Below are positions 8,547-16,848 of a stretch of 64,000 nt of DNA, in pieces; position 1 is the first letter of the stretch, and each line of letters begins with the position of its first letter. Both the position numbers and the translations under genes were made by a program. The stretch covers positions 558,001 to 622,000 of the forward strand of contig CBDAQB010000001.1 of assembly GCA_965198825.1 (NCBI GenBank), read 5' to 3'. Source of the stretch: BOG-908 sp965198825. Its GTDB lineage: Bacteria; Pseudomonadota; Alphaproteobacteria; Acetobacterales; Acetobacteraceae. Below the pieces are notes generated by a model that made no database searches, was not told where the DNA came from, and worked only from the letters and a program-made list of their open reading frames with translations.

Positions 8547-10175
8547 ATGAGCGAGCGTGAGGCAATGGAATTCGACGTGGTCGTCGTGGGCGCAGGCCCC
8601 GCAGGCCTGGCTGCCGCCATTCGCGTCAAGCAGCGTTCACCCGAAGCCACCGTGTGCGTGGTGGAAAAAGCTGGCGAAGTCGGCGCCCACATCCTCTCCG
8701 GCGCCGTCATCGAGCCACGTGCCATGGATGAACTGCTGCCCGACTGGCGCGAACTCGGCTGCCCGCTAGAAACCGAAGCCAAGGAGGATCATTTCGTCTT
8801 CCTTACCAAAAAAGGCCACTACCGCTCGCCTGTCACGCCGCCGCAAATGAACAATCACGGCAACTACATCGCCAGCCTGGGCAACGTCGTCCGCTGGTTG
8901 GGCACACAGGCCGAAGCGCTGGGCATCGAGATCTATCCCGGCTTTTCCGCGTCCGAGGTGCTGATCGAAGACGGCCGCGTGGTCGGCGTCGCCACCGGCG
9001 ACATGGGCATCACCAAGGCCGGCGAACATGGCCCGAATTACCAGCCAGGCATGGAGTTGCGTGCCACTTACACGCTCTTTGGCGAAGGCTGCCGCGGATC
9101 GCTGGCCAAGCAGCTCATGGAAACCTTCGATCTCCGGCGCGGCGTCGATCCGCAAACCTACGGGCTCGGCATCAAGGAGCTTTGGGAAATCCCCAGGGAA
9201 AACCACAAGCCCGGCTTCATCATGCACACTGTAGGCTGGCCCGCCGACAGCAAGACCTACGCCGGCAGCTGGCTCTATCATTTCGGCGATGGCCTGGTGT
9301 CGTTCGGCTATGTCGTAGGCCTGGACTACGCCAATCCGTGGCTGTCGCCTTTCGACGAAATGCAGCGCCTCAAGACCCACCCCCACATGCGCAAGCATTT
9401 CGAGGGTGGCCGCCGCATCAGCTACGGCGCGCGCGCGCTGTCGGAAGGCGGCTTCCAGTCGATCCCCAAGCTGGTGTTCCCCGGCGGCGCGCTGATCGGC
9501 GATTCAGCAGGCTTCCTGAACCTGCCTAAGATCAAGGGCACGCACTGCGCCATGAAGTCCGGCATGCTGGCCGCCGACGCTGTGGCCGACGCACTGGCCG
9601 CCGAAAAGCCGCCGGTGCTCGACGCCTACCCGGCCGCCTTCCAGAAAAGCTGGCTCTACGACGAGCTGAAGCACGAGCGGAATCTGCGCCCTGCCTTCGC
9701 CAAATTCGGCCTGTTCGGCTTCATTTTCTATTCCGGCCTCGATACTTTCGTGCTGCGCGGCCGCGCACCCTGGACGTTCCACCATAAACACCGCGACAAC
9801 GAGACGCTGGAGAAAGCCTCAACCGCGCCAAAAATCGAGTATCCCAAGCCCGACGGTGTTCTGACGTTCGACCGCCTTTCCTCGGTGTTCATCAGCAACA
9901 CCAACCACGAGGAGGACCAGCCCGTGCATTTGAAGTTGCGCGATCCCTCCAAGTGGCTCGGCATCAACTGGGAGCAGTTCCGCAGCCCGGAAAGCCGCTA
10001 TTGCCCGGCAGGCGTCTACGAGGCGGTGGGCGTCGAAGACGGCGCGCCGCGTCTGCAGATCAATGCGCAAAACTGCGTCCACTGCAAAACCTGCGACATC
10101 AAGGACCCGTCGCAGAATATCGACTGGGCGACGCCTGAGGGCGGCGGCGGGCCGGCGTATCCGGGAGGGATGTAG
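8547..10175 (+). CDS. Electron transfer flavoprotein-ubiquinone oxidoreductase
   Basis: The ATG at 8547 follows a GAGGAAGG ribosome-binding site and gives a 542-residue protein, the usual ETF-QO length. It passes electrons from reduced ETF (fed by acyl-CoA and other dehydrogenases) to ubiquinone at the inner membrane. The N-terminus has the FAD dinucleotide fold VVGAGPAGLAAAI. The middle has GDSAGFLNLPKIKGTHCAMK, typical of this family. The C-terminus carries the 4Fe-4S ligands: the Cys of YCPAGVYE and the three of CVHCKTCDIKDP. All domains are intact. A complete inverted-repeat element begins 12 bases after the stop codon. Confidence 0.96.
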   Translation: MSEREAMEFDVVVVGAGPAGLAAAIRVKQRSPEATVCVVEKAGEVGAHILSGAVIEPRAMDELLPDWRELGCPLETEAKEDHFVFLTKKGHYRSPVTPPQMNNHGNYIASLGNVVRWLGTQAEALGIEIYPGFSASEVLIEDGRVVGVATGDMGITKAGEHGPNYQPGMELRATYTLFGEGCRGSLAKQLMETFDLRRGVDPQTYGLGIKELWEIPRENHKPGFIMHTVGWPADSKTYAGSWLYHFGDGLVSFGYVVGLDYANPWLSPFDEMQRLKTHPHMRKHFEGGRRISYGARALSEGGFQSIPKLVFPGGALIGDSAGFLNLPKIKGTHCAMKSGMLAADAVADALAAEKPPVLDAYPAAFQKSWLYDELKHERNLRPAFAKFGLFGFIFYSGLDTFVLRGRAPWTFHHKHRDNETLEKASTAPKIEYPKPDGVLTFDRLSSVFISNTNHEEDQPVHLKLRDPSKWLGINWEQFRSPESRYCPAGVYEAVGVEDGAPRLQINAQNCVHCKTCDIKDPSQNIDWATPEGGGGPAYPGGM

Positions 10176-10186
10176 GAAGCAAGGCC

Positions 10187-10297
10187 TTCTTTTTTGAAAA
10201 AAAGAAGCAAAAAACTTTTGGTCCTTTAGGCCGGGCCTTTCCACGATCTCGGTCCCAAGTCGTAAAAGTTTTTTGGTTCTTTTTTTCAAAAAAGAAC
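10187..10297. repeat. Large inverted-repeat element, complete copy B
   Basis: Left arm from 10187, a spacer with CCGGGCC, and right arm at 10264-10297 ending AAAAAAGAAC. The arms are mutual reverse complements with the same inner palindrome as copy A. Located between two plus-strand genes (ETF-QO and the TPR protein), where it could end the first transcript. Confidence 0.85.
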
Positions 10298-10360
10298 TGC
10301 TTTCCCTAGCCGTCGTCCGCCGGCCTTGCCTGCGCCCAGACGCGCGCTACTGTGCCGCCC

Positions 10361-11983
10361 ATGAAGACCCTCCGCCCCGCCCTCCATGCAACCCTTTGCC
10401 TCGCCATGCTGGCCCCCGCCGCAGCCAAGGCCGCCGACTACGGCGCTTTCCTCGATGCGCAGTTCGCCGCCAGCCAGGGCCTCGTGGACATGGCAGCAAG
10501 CCGCATGATCAGCGCGCTCCGTGCCGATCCATCCAGCGTGGAACTGCATAACGACACATTCGCCCTGGCCCTGCTCGCCGGCCGTGCGGATGCCGCGACC
10601 TACGCCGAGGGTGTTCCCGGCAACCCCGCCGCCGCCCTTCTGCTCGCCAACGCGCACGGCCTCGCCGGAGACTGGCAGGCTGCCGAGTTGGGCTATGCCG
10701 AGCTGCCCCAGCAGGGGCCCACCGAAAGCCTGCGGCCGCTTCTCCTCGCCTGGGCGCAGCAAGCCCAGGGCCTGACCGACCGCGCCCTCTCCACCCTTCA
10801 GCCGGGCATCAACGGCGCCCACATGCAGGGCATCTACCTGCTGCACGCTGCCCTGATCGCCGACGCCGCGCACCGGGACGGCCTGGCCAAGCGCCTGTTC
10901 GACGTCCTCATCAAGGCCGAGACACAGCCGAACCTCGAGCTCGTCGAGATCATCGCCAACTGGCAGGCACGCTCCGGCGCCATGGATGACGCCCGCAAGA
11001 CCATCGAGGAAGCGGTGCACGCCACGCCCGAACTGGCGCTCGCCAAGCCGGCGATGCTGGCCGCCCTTCAGCACCCCGTTCCCCCGGACGCCCGCTTCGG
11101 CATCGCAAACGCCTACCTCGCCATGGCCGCCGAACTGCGCGCGCAGAACTCGGCCGATTTCTCGTCCCTCCTGGCGCAGCTCGCCATCGGCATGGACCCG
11201 GACCTCACCGTAGCGCACCTGCTCGCCGCCGAACTCGACAACGGCCGCAAACAGCCAGGCCAGGCCGCCGACGAACTCGCCAAGATCGGCCCGAACGATC
11301 CGCTTCTGCCCGTCGTGCAGCTCCGCATGGCGAACCTCTACGACCGCGCCGGGCAGCCAGCCAAAGCCGAAGCCCTGCTCCGCAAGGTCGTGCAGGCACA
11401 CCCCGACCAATCAAATCCCCTAGTCCAGCTCGGCGACCTTCTCTCCGAGGAGAAGAAATACGCCGACGCGGTGAACGCCTACGACAAGGCCATCGCCATG
11501 GTCCGCCACCCGGGCCCCAACGATTGGGTGCTGTTCTACGCCCGCGGCGCCGCGCTCGAGCGGCAGCACGAATGGCCGCGTGCCGAAGGCGACATGAACC
11601 ACGCTCTCGAACTCGCCCCGGACCAACCCTTCGTGCTCAACTTCCTGGGCTTCGCCTGGGCCGATCGAAACGAGAATCTCTCCGAAGCGCACGACATGAT
11701 CCAGAAGGCCCTGCAGCAGCGCCCGAACGACGGCGCCATCATCGACAGCCTGGGCTGGGTGCAACTCCGCCAGGGCGACGCCGCGCACGCCGTGCATACG
11801 CTGGAGAAAGCCGCCGAACTGGCGCCGGAGGATCCCACCGTCACCGGCCATCTCGGCGACGCCTACTGGGAGCTGGGGCGGCACATCGAGGCAGAGGATC
11901 AGTGGCGCCGGGCTTTAGTGCTCAAGCCGGACCCAGATGATGCTGCACGCATCGCGGCTCGGCTCAAAAGCGCAAGCAAGTAG
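10361..11983 (+). CDS. Exported tetratricopeptide-repeat protein
   Basis: The ATG at 10361 begins a clear signal peptide (MKTLRPALHATLCLAMLAPA, cleavage near AKA), giving about 540 residues; a GTG nine bases upstream is a weaker choice. The C-terminal half contains TPR-type helical pairs, for example around ANLYDRAGQPAKAEALLRKV, LLSEEKKYADAVNAYDKAI and WPRAEGDMNHALELAPDQPF. The spacing is near 34 residues with the usual Ala/Gly/Tyr/Pro positions. TPR proteins are scaffolds for protein contacts, and this one should act in the periplasm or at the outer membrane. No catalytic domain is visible and the partner is unknown. Flanked on both sides by complete inverted-repeat elements; the stop TAG touches copy C. 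Confidence 0.87.
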   Translation: MKTLRPALHATLCLAMLAPAAAKAADYGAFLDAQFAASQGLVDMAASRMISALRADPSSVELHNDTFALALLAGRADAATYAEGVPGNPAAALLLANAHGLAGDWQAAELGYAELPQQGPTESLRPLLLAWAQQAQGLTDRALSTLQPGINGAHMQGIYLLHAALIADAAHRDGLAKRLFDVLIKAETQPNLELVEIIANWQARSGAMDDARKTIEEAVHATPELALAKPAMLAALQHPVPPDARFGIANAYLAMAAELRAQNSADFSSLLAQLAIGMDPDLTVAHLLAAELDNGRKQPGQAADELAKIGPNDPLLPVVQLRMANLYDRAGQPAKAEALLRKVVQAHPDQSNPLVQLGDLLSEEKKYADAVNAYDKAIAMVRHPGPNDWVLFYARGAALERQHEWPRAEGDMNHALELAPDQPFVLNFLGFAWADRNENLSEAHDMIQKALQQRPNDGAIIDSLGWVQLRQGDAAHAVHTLEKAAELAPEDPTVTGHLGDAYWELGRHIEAEDQWRRALVLKPDPDDAARIAARLKSASK

Positions 11984-12094
11984 TTCTTTTTTGAAAAAAG
12001 AACCAAAAAACTTTTACCACCTTGAGCCCGGCCCCTCCTCAGATGCGCAGCAAATATCCAAAAGTTTTTTGCTTCTTTTTTTCAAAAAAGAAGA
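11984..12094. repeat. Large inverted-repeat element, complete copy C
   Basis: Left arm starts directly after the TAG stop of the TPR gene. The spacer contains GCCCGGCCCC, and the right arm ends at 12094, only 6 bases before the likely ispE start. The ispE leader is therefore almost entirely made of this element, so any promoter for ispE must lie in it or further upstream. Confidence 0.85.
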
Positions 12095-12100
12095 CCTTCC

Positions 12101-12937
12101 TTGCTTCTCCCTGAACCAGCCCCCGCCAAGGTCAACCTCTACCTCCACGTAGTAGGCCGCCGCCCCGACGGCTATCACCTGCTCGATAGCCTCGCCGTCT
12201 TCGCCGGCGTCTTCGACATGGTCGAGACCACGCCATCCTCCACCTTGACCTTGACCATAGGCGGCCCGTTCGGCGGCGGCTTGGCAGCCGAACCTGACAA
12301 CCTGGTCCTGCGCGCGGCACGTCATCTGGCGGAAGCGGCAGGAGTGCCGCCGCAAGCAGCACTTCACTTGACGAAGAACCTTCCCGTGGCCTCCGGCATA
12401 GGCGGCGGCTCGGCTGATGCGGCTGCGGCCTTGCGCCTTCTCGCGCGCGAATGGGGGATCGCGATCCCGGATGGCGTGGCCGCGCGCCTGGGCGCTGATG
12501 TGCCGGTGTGCCTGGCCTCGCAGCCCTGCCGCATGGAAGGCATCGGCGAGATCCTCACGCCGCGCCAGCCGCTCCCTTCCTGCGGCCTGGTGCTGGTGAA
12601 CCCCGGGGTCGCAGTAGCCACGCCGGCCGTCTTCCGGGCGCGCACAGGGGCTTTCTCGCCGCGGGCGAGCCTCCCCGAATCCTGGCCCGATGCCACGGCT
12701 CTGGCGGCCACGCTCGCCACCCTGTCGAACGACCTGCAGGCGCCGGCGGAAGCACTCTGCCCCCCGATTACCGAAGTGCTAGAGGCGATCGGCTCCGAAG
12801 GGCGCTGCCTCCTGGCCAGGATGAGCGGCTCCGGCGCCACCTGTTTCGGGCTGTATCCCAACGCCGCAGCAGCCCGCGAAGCCGCCCTGGCCCTCGCCCG
12901 GCCAGGCTGGTGGTGCTGGGGCGGCCCTTTACGCTGA
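12101..12937 (+). CDS. ispE: 4-diphosphocytidyl-2-C-methyl-D-erythritol kinase
   Basis: A 278-residue GHMP-family kinase that phosphorylates CDP-methylerythritol in the non-mevalonate isoprenoid pathway. Signatures are PAKVNLYLHVVGRRPDGYH near the N-terminus, the ATP loop LPVASGIGGGSADAAAALR (about residues 88-106), and the C-terminal MSGSGATCFGLYP. The length matches IspE. The start appears to be a TTG codon with no obvious ribosome-binding site because copy C of the inverted repeat ends just before it. The conserved APAKVNLY begins only a few residues in, so little upstream coding can be missing. A tRNA-Gln gene follows on the same strand. Confidence 0.94.
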   Translation: MLLPEPAPAKVNLYLHVVGRRPDGYHLLDSLAVFAGVFDMVETTPSSTLTLTIGGPFGGGLAAEPDNLVLRAARHLAEAAGVPPQAALHLTKNLPVASGIGGGSADAAAALRLLAREWGIAIPDGVAARLGADVPVCLASQPCRMEGIGEILTPRQPLPSCGLVLVNPGVAVATPAVFRARTGAFSPRASLPESWPDATALAATLATLSNDLQAPAEALCPPITEVLEAIGSEGRCLLARMSGSGATCFGLYPNAAAAREAALALARPGWWCWGGPLR

Positions 12938-12988
12938 GCGCAGGCGCTCCTAATGAGCGCTGCGAGAGCGCGCCACCGGCCGCGCGGA

Positions 12989-13063
12989 TGGGGCGTCGCC
13001 AAGCGGTAAGGCAGCGGATTTTGATTCCGCCATGCGGAGGTTCGAATCCTCCCGCCCCAGCCA
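12989..13063 (+). tRNA. tRNA-Gln (anticodon TTG)
   Basis: A complete cloverleaf. The seven-base acceptor stem TGGGGCG pairs with CGCCCCA, followed by discriminator G and an encoded CCA. The anticodon arm is GCGGA-TTTTGAT-TCCGC, with TTG at positions 34-36. The T arm is GGAGG-TTCGAAT-CCTCC. Reads CAA and, by wobble, CAG. An accessory region starts just downstream. Confidence 0.96.
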
Positions 13064-13617
13064 AGAGCCCCTAAGTCTCTACTTTCTGTCACGTCTCGAG
13101 GATGGCTGGGGCGGCAGTGCGGCGGTGATGCACCCACCTGGTACACAGGAGTGTAGCGCTCGCCTATCTCGACCGAAGAGGGACGCATCTCCGATCGACC
13201 AAATCAAGGAGCACGACACCATCGGCATGCCCACCCCGGATGGTTAGGTCGAGGCCATGGACCTTCTCTCGACGCGGTGGAACGGTTCCGATCAAAACCA
13301 AGCCTCGTTTGTCGTGCGCACCTTCGTCCCCAACATGAAACAAAACAGCGGATGCGGGACTCTGTGGATGAAGGGCTTGATGGCGACAGGGCCGCCGAAT
13401 TGGTCAGAGCAGCGGTTTGGATCATGTGAAGACGTGATCCACGAAATCGGCTGTACTCGGGCCCGAGCGCGACCTCTGCCTAGAACTAAGCTGCGATCTG
13501 AAATGATTGAGGAAGTTTTGTCGGCTTGGCGCCACGTGACGCCGTTCCACATGTTTTAACAACCGCCTGAAAGTTGCCGTTCGTTCGGCTAGGCTGACAA
13601 ACTCGGGAAGGGGCGTA
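13064..13617. other. Intergenic stretch without a convincing gene
   Basis: About 550 bases between tRNA-Gln and the GlxA-type regulator. Two overlapping opposite-strand readings of 86-100 codons exist (13257-13559 plus, 13292-13552 minus). Neither has a ribosome-binding site, a recognisable domain or a stable composition. Composition is less GC-rich than the flanking genes. It may be remnant DNA next to a tRNA, but no integrase or attachment repeat is visible. Confidence 0.5.
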
Positions 13618-14697
13618 GTGTCGGCCCGTCTGCTCACCTCAAATCATTACGCTCGGCCGGCCTATCCTGGCGATTGCGTGGCGATGTCCAACTCCCCCAG
13701 CGGAGGTCCGGCCGTGCTCATCACGATCTTCGCTCCCAGCAATGTGCACCTGCTCGAGATTGCCGGCGTCCAGGACGCCCTGTTCGAGGCGAACAGCAAG
13801 CTGCGCGTCGCAAAGCCCTATCGGGTTCAGCTGGTGACCGAGCGGGGCGCCCCAATGAAGAGCGCCTCCGGAGTGACGTTCGTTCCCGACGTGAGCGTGG
13901 GTCAAACAACCGAGGTCTCCGACACGTTGATCGTTGTTGGGCCATACGGCGTGCCGTGTGCCCCGAGTGAGCAGGTCACCCGTTGGTTGCAACAGCAGGC
14001 AGGCCGGGCGCGACGCTACGGCTCCACGTGCACGGGAGCCTTCCTTCTGGCCCATGCGGGACTGCTGTCCGGACGCCGGGTCGCAACACATTGGGAATAC
14101 GCGGAACGCCTTGCTGCCGCCTTCCCAGAGATACGGGTCGAGCCCGATCCCATCTTCGTGCGGGATGGGCCAGTCTTCAGCTCCGCTGGCGTTACCGCGG
14201 CGATCGATCTCGTCTTTTCGTTGATCGAGGAGGATCACGGGCGCGCCCTCGCCTTGTGGGTCGCACGCCGGCTGGTGGTGTTCCTGAAGCGGCCCGGCGG
14301 CCAGTCGCAGTTCAGCGCGGCGCTGACCGCGCAGACCACGACGACCGGCCCGATCGACAGCATCCGGCTGCATATCCTGGAGCATCCGCGCATGGACCTA
14401 GGACTGACCGCGCTGGCCAAGGTGGCTGGTGTAAGCCCCCGCCACCTGTCCCGGCTGTTCCGTGCCAAGCAGGGGATGAGCGCCGCAGCCTATGTCGAGG
14501 TGGTTCGGATCGAGATCGCACGGCGCCTGCTGGAAGAGAGCGCCGCACCGATGAAGGGTATTGCCCATACCGCGGGCTTCGGGTCGGTTGAGACGCTCAG
14601 ACGGGCGTTCGTGCGCCGGCTCGGAGTCACGCCGCTGGAATACCGCGTACGCTTCCAGACCACCGGTTCCGCTGTCGCCACGGGGACACCGGAGTGA
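13618..14697 (+). CDS. GlxA-family transcriptional regulator (DJ-1/PfpI + AraC HTH)
   Basis: A 359-residue protein. An N-terminal DJ-1/PfpI-like glutamine-amidotransferase fold (about residues 35-200, with GSTCTGAFLLAHAGLLSGRR around the nucleophile elbow) precedes a C-terminal AraC double helix-turn-helix (about 245-350, with ALAKVAGVSPRHLSRLFRAK and AHTAGFGSVETLRRAFVRR). Family members are DNA-binding activators that sense small nitrogenous or amide metabolites; the ligand here is unknown. The GTG at 13618 is preceded by GGAAGGGG at good spacing. The alternative ATG at 13684 lacks a ribosome-binding site, so the longer form is preferred. No obvious target gene adjoins it. Confidence 0.9.
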   Translation: MSARLLTSNHYARPAYPGDCVAMSNSPSGGPAVLITIFAPSNVHLLEIAGVQDALFEANSKLRVAKPYRVQLVTERGAPMKSASGVTFVPDVSVGQTTEVSDTLIVVGPYGVPCAPSEQVTRWLQQQAGRARRYGSTCTGAFLLAHAGLLSGRRVATHWEYAERLAAAFPEIRVEPDPIFVRDGPVFSSAGVTAAIDLVFSLIEEDHGRALALWVARRLVVFLKRPGGQSQFSAALTAQTTTTGPIDSIRLHILEHPRMDLGLTALAKVAGVSPRHLSRLFRAKQGMSAAAYVEVVRIEIARRLLEESAAPMKGIAHTAGFGSVETLRRAFVRRLGVTPLEYRVRFQTTGSAVATGTPE

Positions 14698-14865
14698 CGC
14701 CGGTTAGTCCTGAAGTGACGCGTCGCCGTCGTTGATGGGTCATCGCCGCTGGCGCATCACTGCGTCAGGAGGTCCAAGTCATGCAGTCAATTGTTGCGGC
14801 GGCACTGAATCGCACAGGGGACAACGCCGGAAGTAGGCGCGGGTATCCCGGGCGGAGCCGCAACG

Positions 14866-16593
14866 GTGCATGAATACGACAGAACTGCCGGCGAGCCACT
14901 CGGGGCTTTCGGTCCCATGCGATGGATGACCCACCACGAGCTCTCGTCCCGGGAATCGGTATCCCCCATCGCCTCGTCGCTCGCGATCATGCATGGCAGC
15001 GACGGCGTGCTGGTCGCCGACATGCGACAGATGGACCAGCCGATCGTTCAGGTGAACCCGGCATTCGAATCGATGACCGGCTATGGCGCAGCCGAGGCGA
15101 TCGGCAAGAATGTCCGTTATCTCCAGGGGGCCGACCGGCACCAGCCCGAGATCGTGGAGATGCGGGCGGCCCTGGCGGAGGGCCGTGACTGTGCGGTGAC
15201 CCTGCGGAATTATCGACGGGACGGAACGATGTTCCGCAACGCCTTGCGCTTGACGCCGCTGCGCGACGATACGGGCGAGGTGACCCACTTCGCCGGCGTG
15301 ATGCGCGACGCGACCCACTCCGCAGGCATAGACCGTCTGACCGGCCTGCTCGATCGGTATGGCCTGGTTGACCGGCTTGCCGCCATCGAAGGACCTCCGA
15401 CAGCCGCGCTGCTGGTCATGAAGCTGGACATCGCTCGCTTCCACGACGTCAACAACGGCTTCGGTTATGAGATGGGCGATCAGCTGCTCTGCTCGGTCGC
15501 CTCGCGCCTGGCGACGCTTCCGGCCGAAGCCGTTTCCCGGGTAGGCCCCAACAGCTTTGCTCTGGCGTTCAGGCTGACCGATCGTAGCTGCGCTGCGGCG
15601 ACGGTCGAGACCGTGCTGAACGTGCTGAAGCCGCATTTCGTCTTGCCCGTCGCGTCGCTGGCCGTCCAGTTCGCCACCGGCTACACCGTGGGCTCGTTCA
15701 GTGGGCATGCGCTTCATCTGATCAGGCAGGCCGGCGCCGCGCTGCACCGCTCCAAAGCGAAATGCCCCCCTGCGCCGCATGCCTTCGCAGTGGAGGACGA
15801 GCTGGATGCCTGCAACCGCATTCAGCTGGCGAGCGAATTGCAAACGGCCGTCGCCAACCGGGAACTGCTGTTCCACTACCAGCCGCAAGTGGATCTCGAG
15901 TTCGGCGACCTGGTGGGAGCCGAGGCTCTGCTGCGATGGGACCACAAGTCGCTCGGACTCCAACTACCAGGCCAGTTCATCGGGATCGCGGAGGAAACTG
16001 GCGCGCTTCTGGAGATAGGAGCCTGGGGGCTCCGCACGTTGGCCGGGTATGTGGCCGAGGTCAATCGGAAGCGCCAGTCTCCCATCCGTTTCGCGCTGAA
16101 CGTCTCGGTGTTGGAGTTCATGCAGCGCGACGCGGTGGAGGCGGTGCGACGGGTGCTGGACGAGACAGGCTGCCAGGCCGAGTGGCTGACGCTGGAACTG
16201 ACCGAAAACCTCATGGCGCCCGAGCCGGAGAGCATCCGCCATACCTTTGAGCAACTGCGTCGGCTTGGGGTCAACATCTCGATCGACGACTTCGGCACCG
16301 GTTATTCCAACCTGCGCTATCTCGAGCGCTTTCCAATGTCCGAGATCAAGATCGATCGGAGCTTCGTACACGGCGCCGCCCACAGCAAGGCTAAGCGGGT
16401 GATCGTTGAGAGCATCGTCAAGCTCGGTGCCGCACTGGACGTTCGCGTCGTGGCGGAAGGCATCGAGACGGAGGCCGAATGCCGCCTCATGCGCGCGCTG
16501 GGCTGCTCCGTGGGGCAGGGCTACCTCTTTGCGCGGCCGCTCGCCGAGCCTCACTTTCGTGAATTGCTCGAGCACGGGCTAGTCGCATCGTGA
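14866..16593 (+). CDS. PAS(LOV-like)-degenerate GGDEF-EAL protein, probable c-di-GMP phosphodiesterase
   Basis: A 575-residue cytoplasmic protein. The PAS domain (about 45-150) closely follows the LOV pattern: NPAFESMTGY, GKNVRYLQG, RNYRRDGTMFRN, VTHFAGVMRDAT. However, the flavin-adduct cysteine of LOV domains is Val83 and the flavin-contacting glutamine is Met146. The GGDEF domain (about 155-300) has GPNSF at 227-231 in place of GGDEF, so cyclase activity is not expected. The EAL domain (about 320-565) looks catalytic: EAL at 353-355, LNVS, LELTEN (443-448), DDFGTGYSN (474-482) and EGIET (531-535). By family knowledge it should hydrolyse cyclic di-GMP. A GTG start is used here; ATG codons at 14919 and 14928 are alternatives. 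A strong terminator follows. Confidence 0.9.
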   Translation: MHEYDRTAGEPLGAFGPMRWMTHHELSSRESVSPIASSLAIMHGSDGVLVADMRQMDQPIVQVNPAFESMTGYGAAEAIGKNVRYLQGADRHQPEIVEMRAALAEGRDCAVTLRNYRRDGTMFRNALRLTPLRDDTGEVTHFAGVMRDATHSAGIDRLTGLLDRYGLVDRLAAIEGPPTAALLVMKLDIARFHDVNNGFGYEMGDQLLCSVASRLATLPAEAVSRVGPNSFALAFRLTDRSCAAATVETVLNVLKPHFVLPVASLAVQFATGYTVGSFSGHALHLIRQAGAALHRSKAKCPPAPHAFAVEDELDACNRIQLASELQTAVANRELLFHYQPQVDLEFGDLVGAEALLRWDHKSLGLQLPGQFIGIAEETGALLEIGAWGLRTLAGYVAEVNRKRQSPIRFALNVSVLEFMQRDAVEAVRRVLDETGCQAEWLTLELTENLMAPEPESIRHTFEQLRRLGVNISIDDFGTGYSNLRYLERFPMSEIKIDRSFVHGAAHSKAKRVIVESIVKLGAALDVRVVAEGIETEAECRLMRALGCSVGQGYLFARPLAEPHFRELLEHGLVAS

Positions 16594-16650
16594 GAATGCC
16601 CGAAGGTCGACAAGCAACGATCGTCCGCTCTAGGACCCCAGCCGCTCAAT

Positions 16651-16693
16651 AGCTGCCTGTCTGCTTTCGGCCAAAAGCGGGCAGGCAGCTTTT
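16651..16693 (+). terminator. Rho-independent terminator after the EAL gene
   Basis: Nine-bp stem AGCTGCCTG/CAGGCAGCT, a small internal bulge, an inner stem GCTTT/AAAGC, and a run of T immediately after the outer stem, on the plus strand 58 bases after the stop codon of the PAS/EAL gene. Confidence 0.72.
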
Positions 16694-16848
16694 GAATGGC
16701 AGCCAGCAGAGCGGAAGTCGTCAATCGCAAAATGCATCGGCTGCTTTCAGCCCCCCACAAACAGACACAGACCGAAACGCGAGTACGCTAGCTGCCATGG
16801 TAGCGGAACCGAACTACCGCTCTTTGGCCGCAACAGAGATCAAGCCAT

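Noticed and set aside
10286..11410. Minus-strand open frame of about 370 codons
   Set aside because: Antisense to the TPR gene; low-complexity Gly/Val/Glu reading without a ribosome-binding site or domain.
13257..13559. 100-codon plus-strand frame after tRNA-Gln
   Set aside because: No ribosome-binding site, no family resemblance, overlapped by an equal minus-strand frame.
13064..13617. Attachment site duplicate of the tRNA-Gln 3' end
   Set aside because: I found no second copy of the T-arm/acceptor sequence by eye in the window and no integrase.
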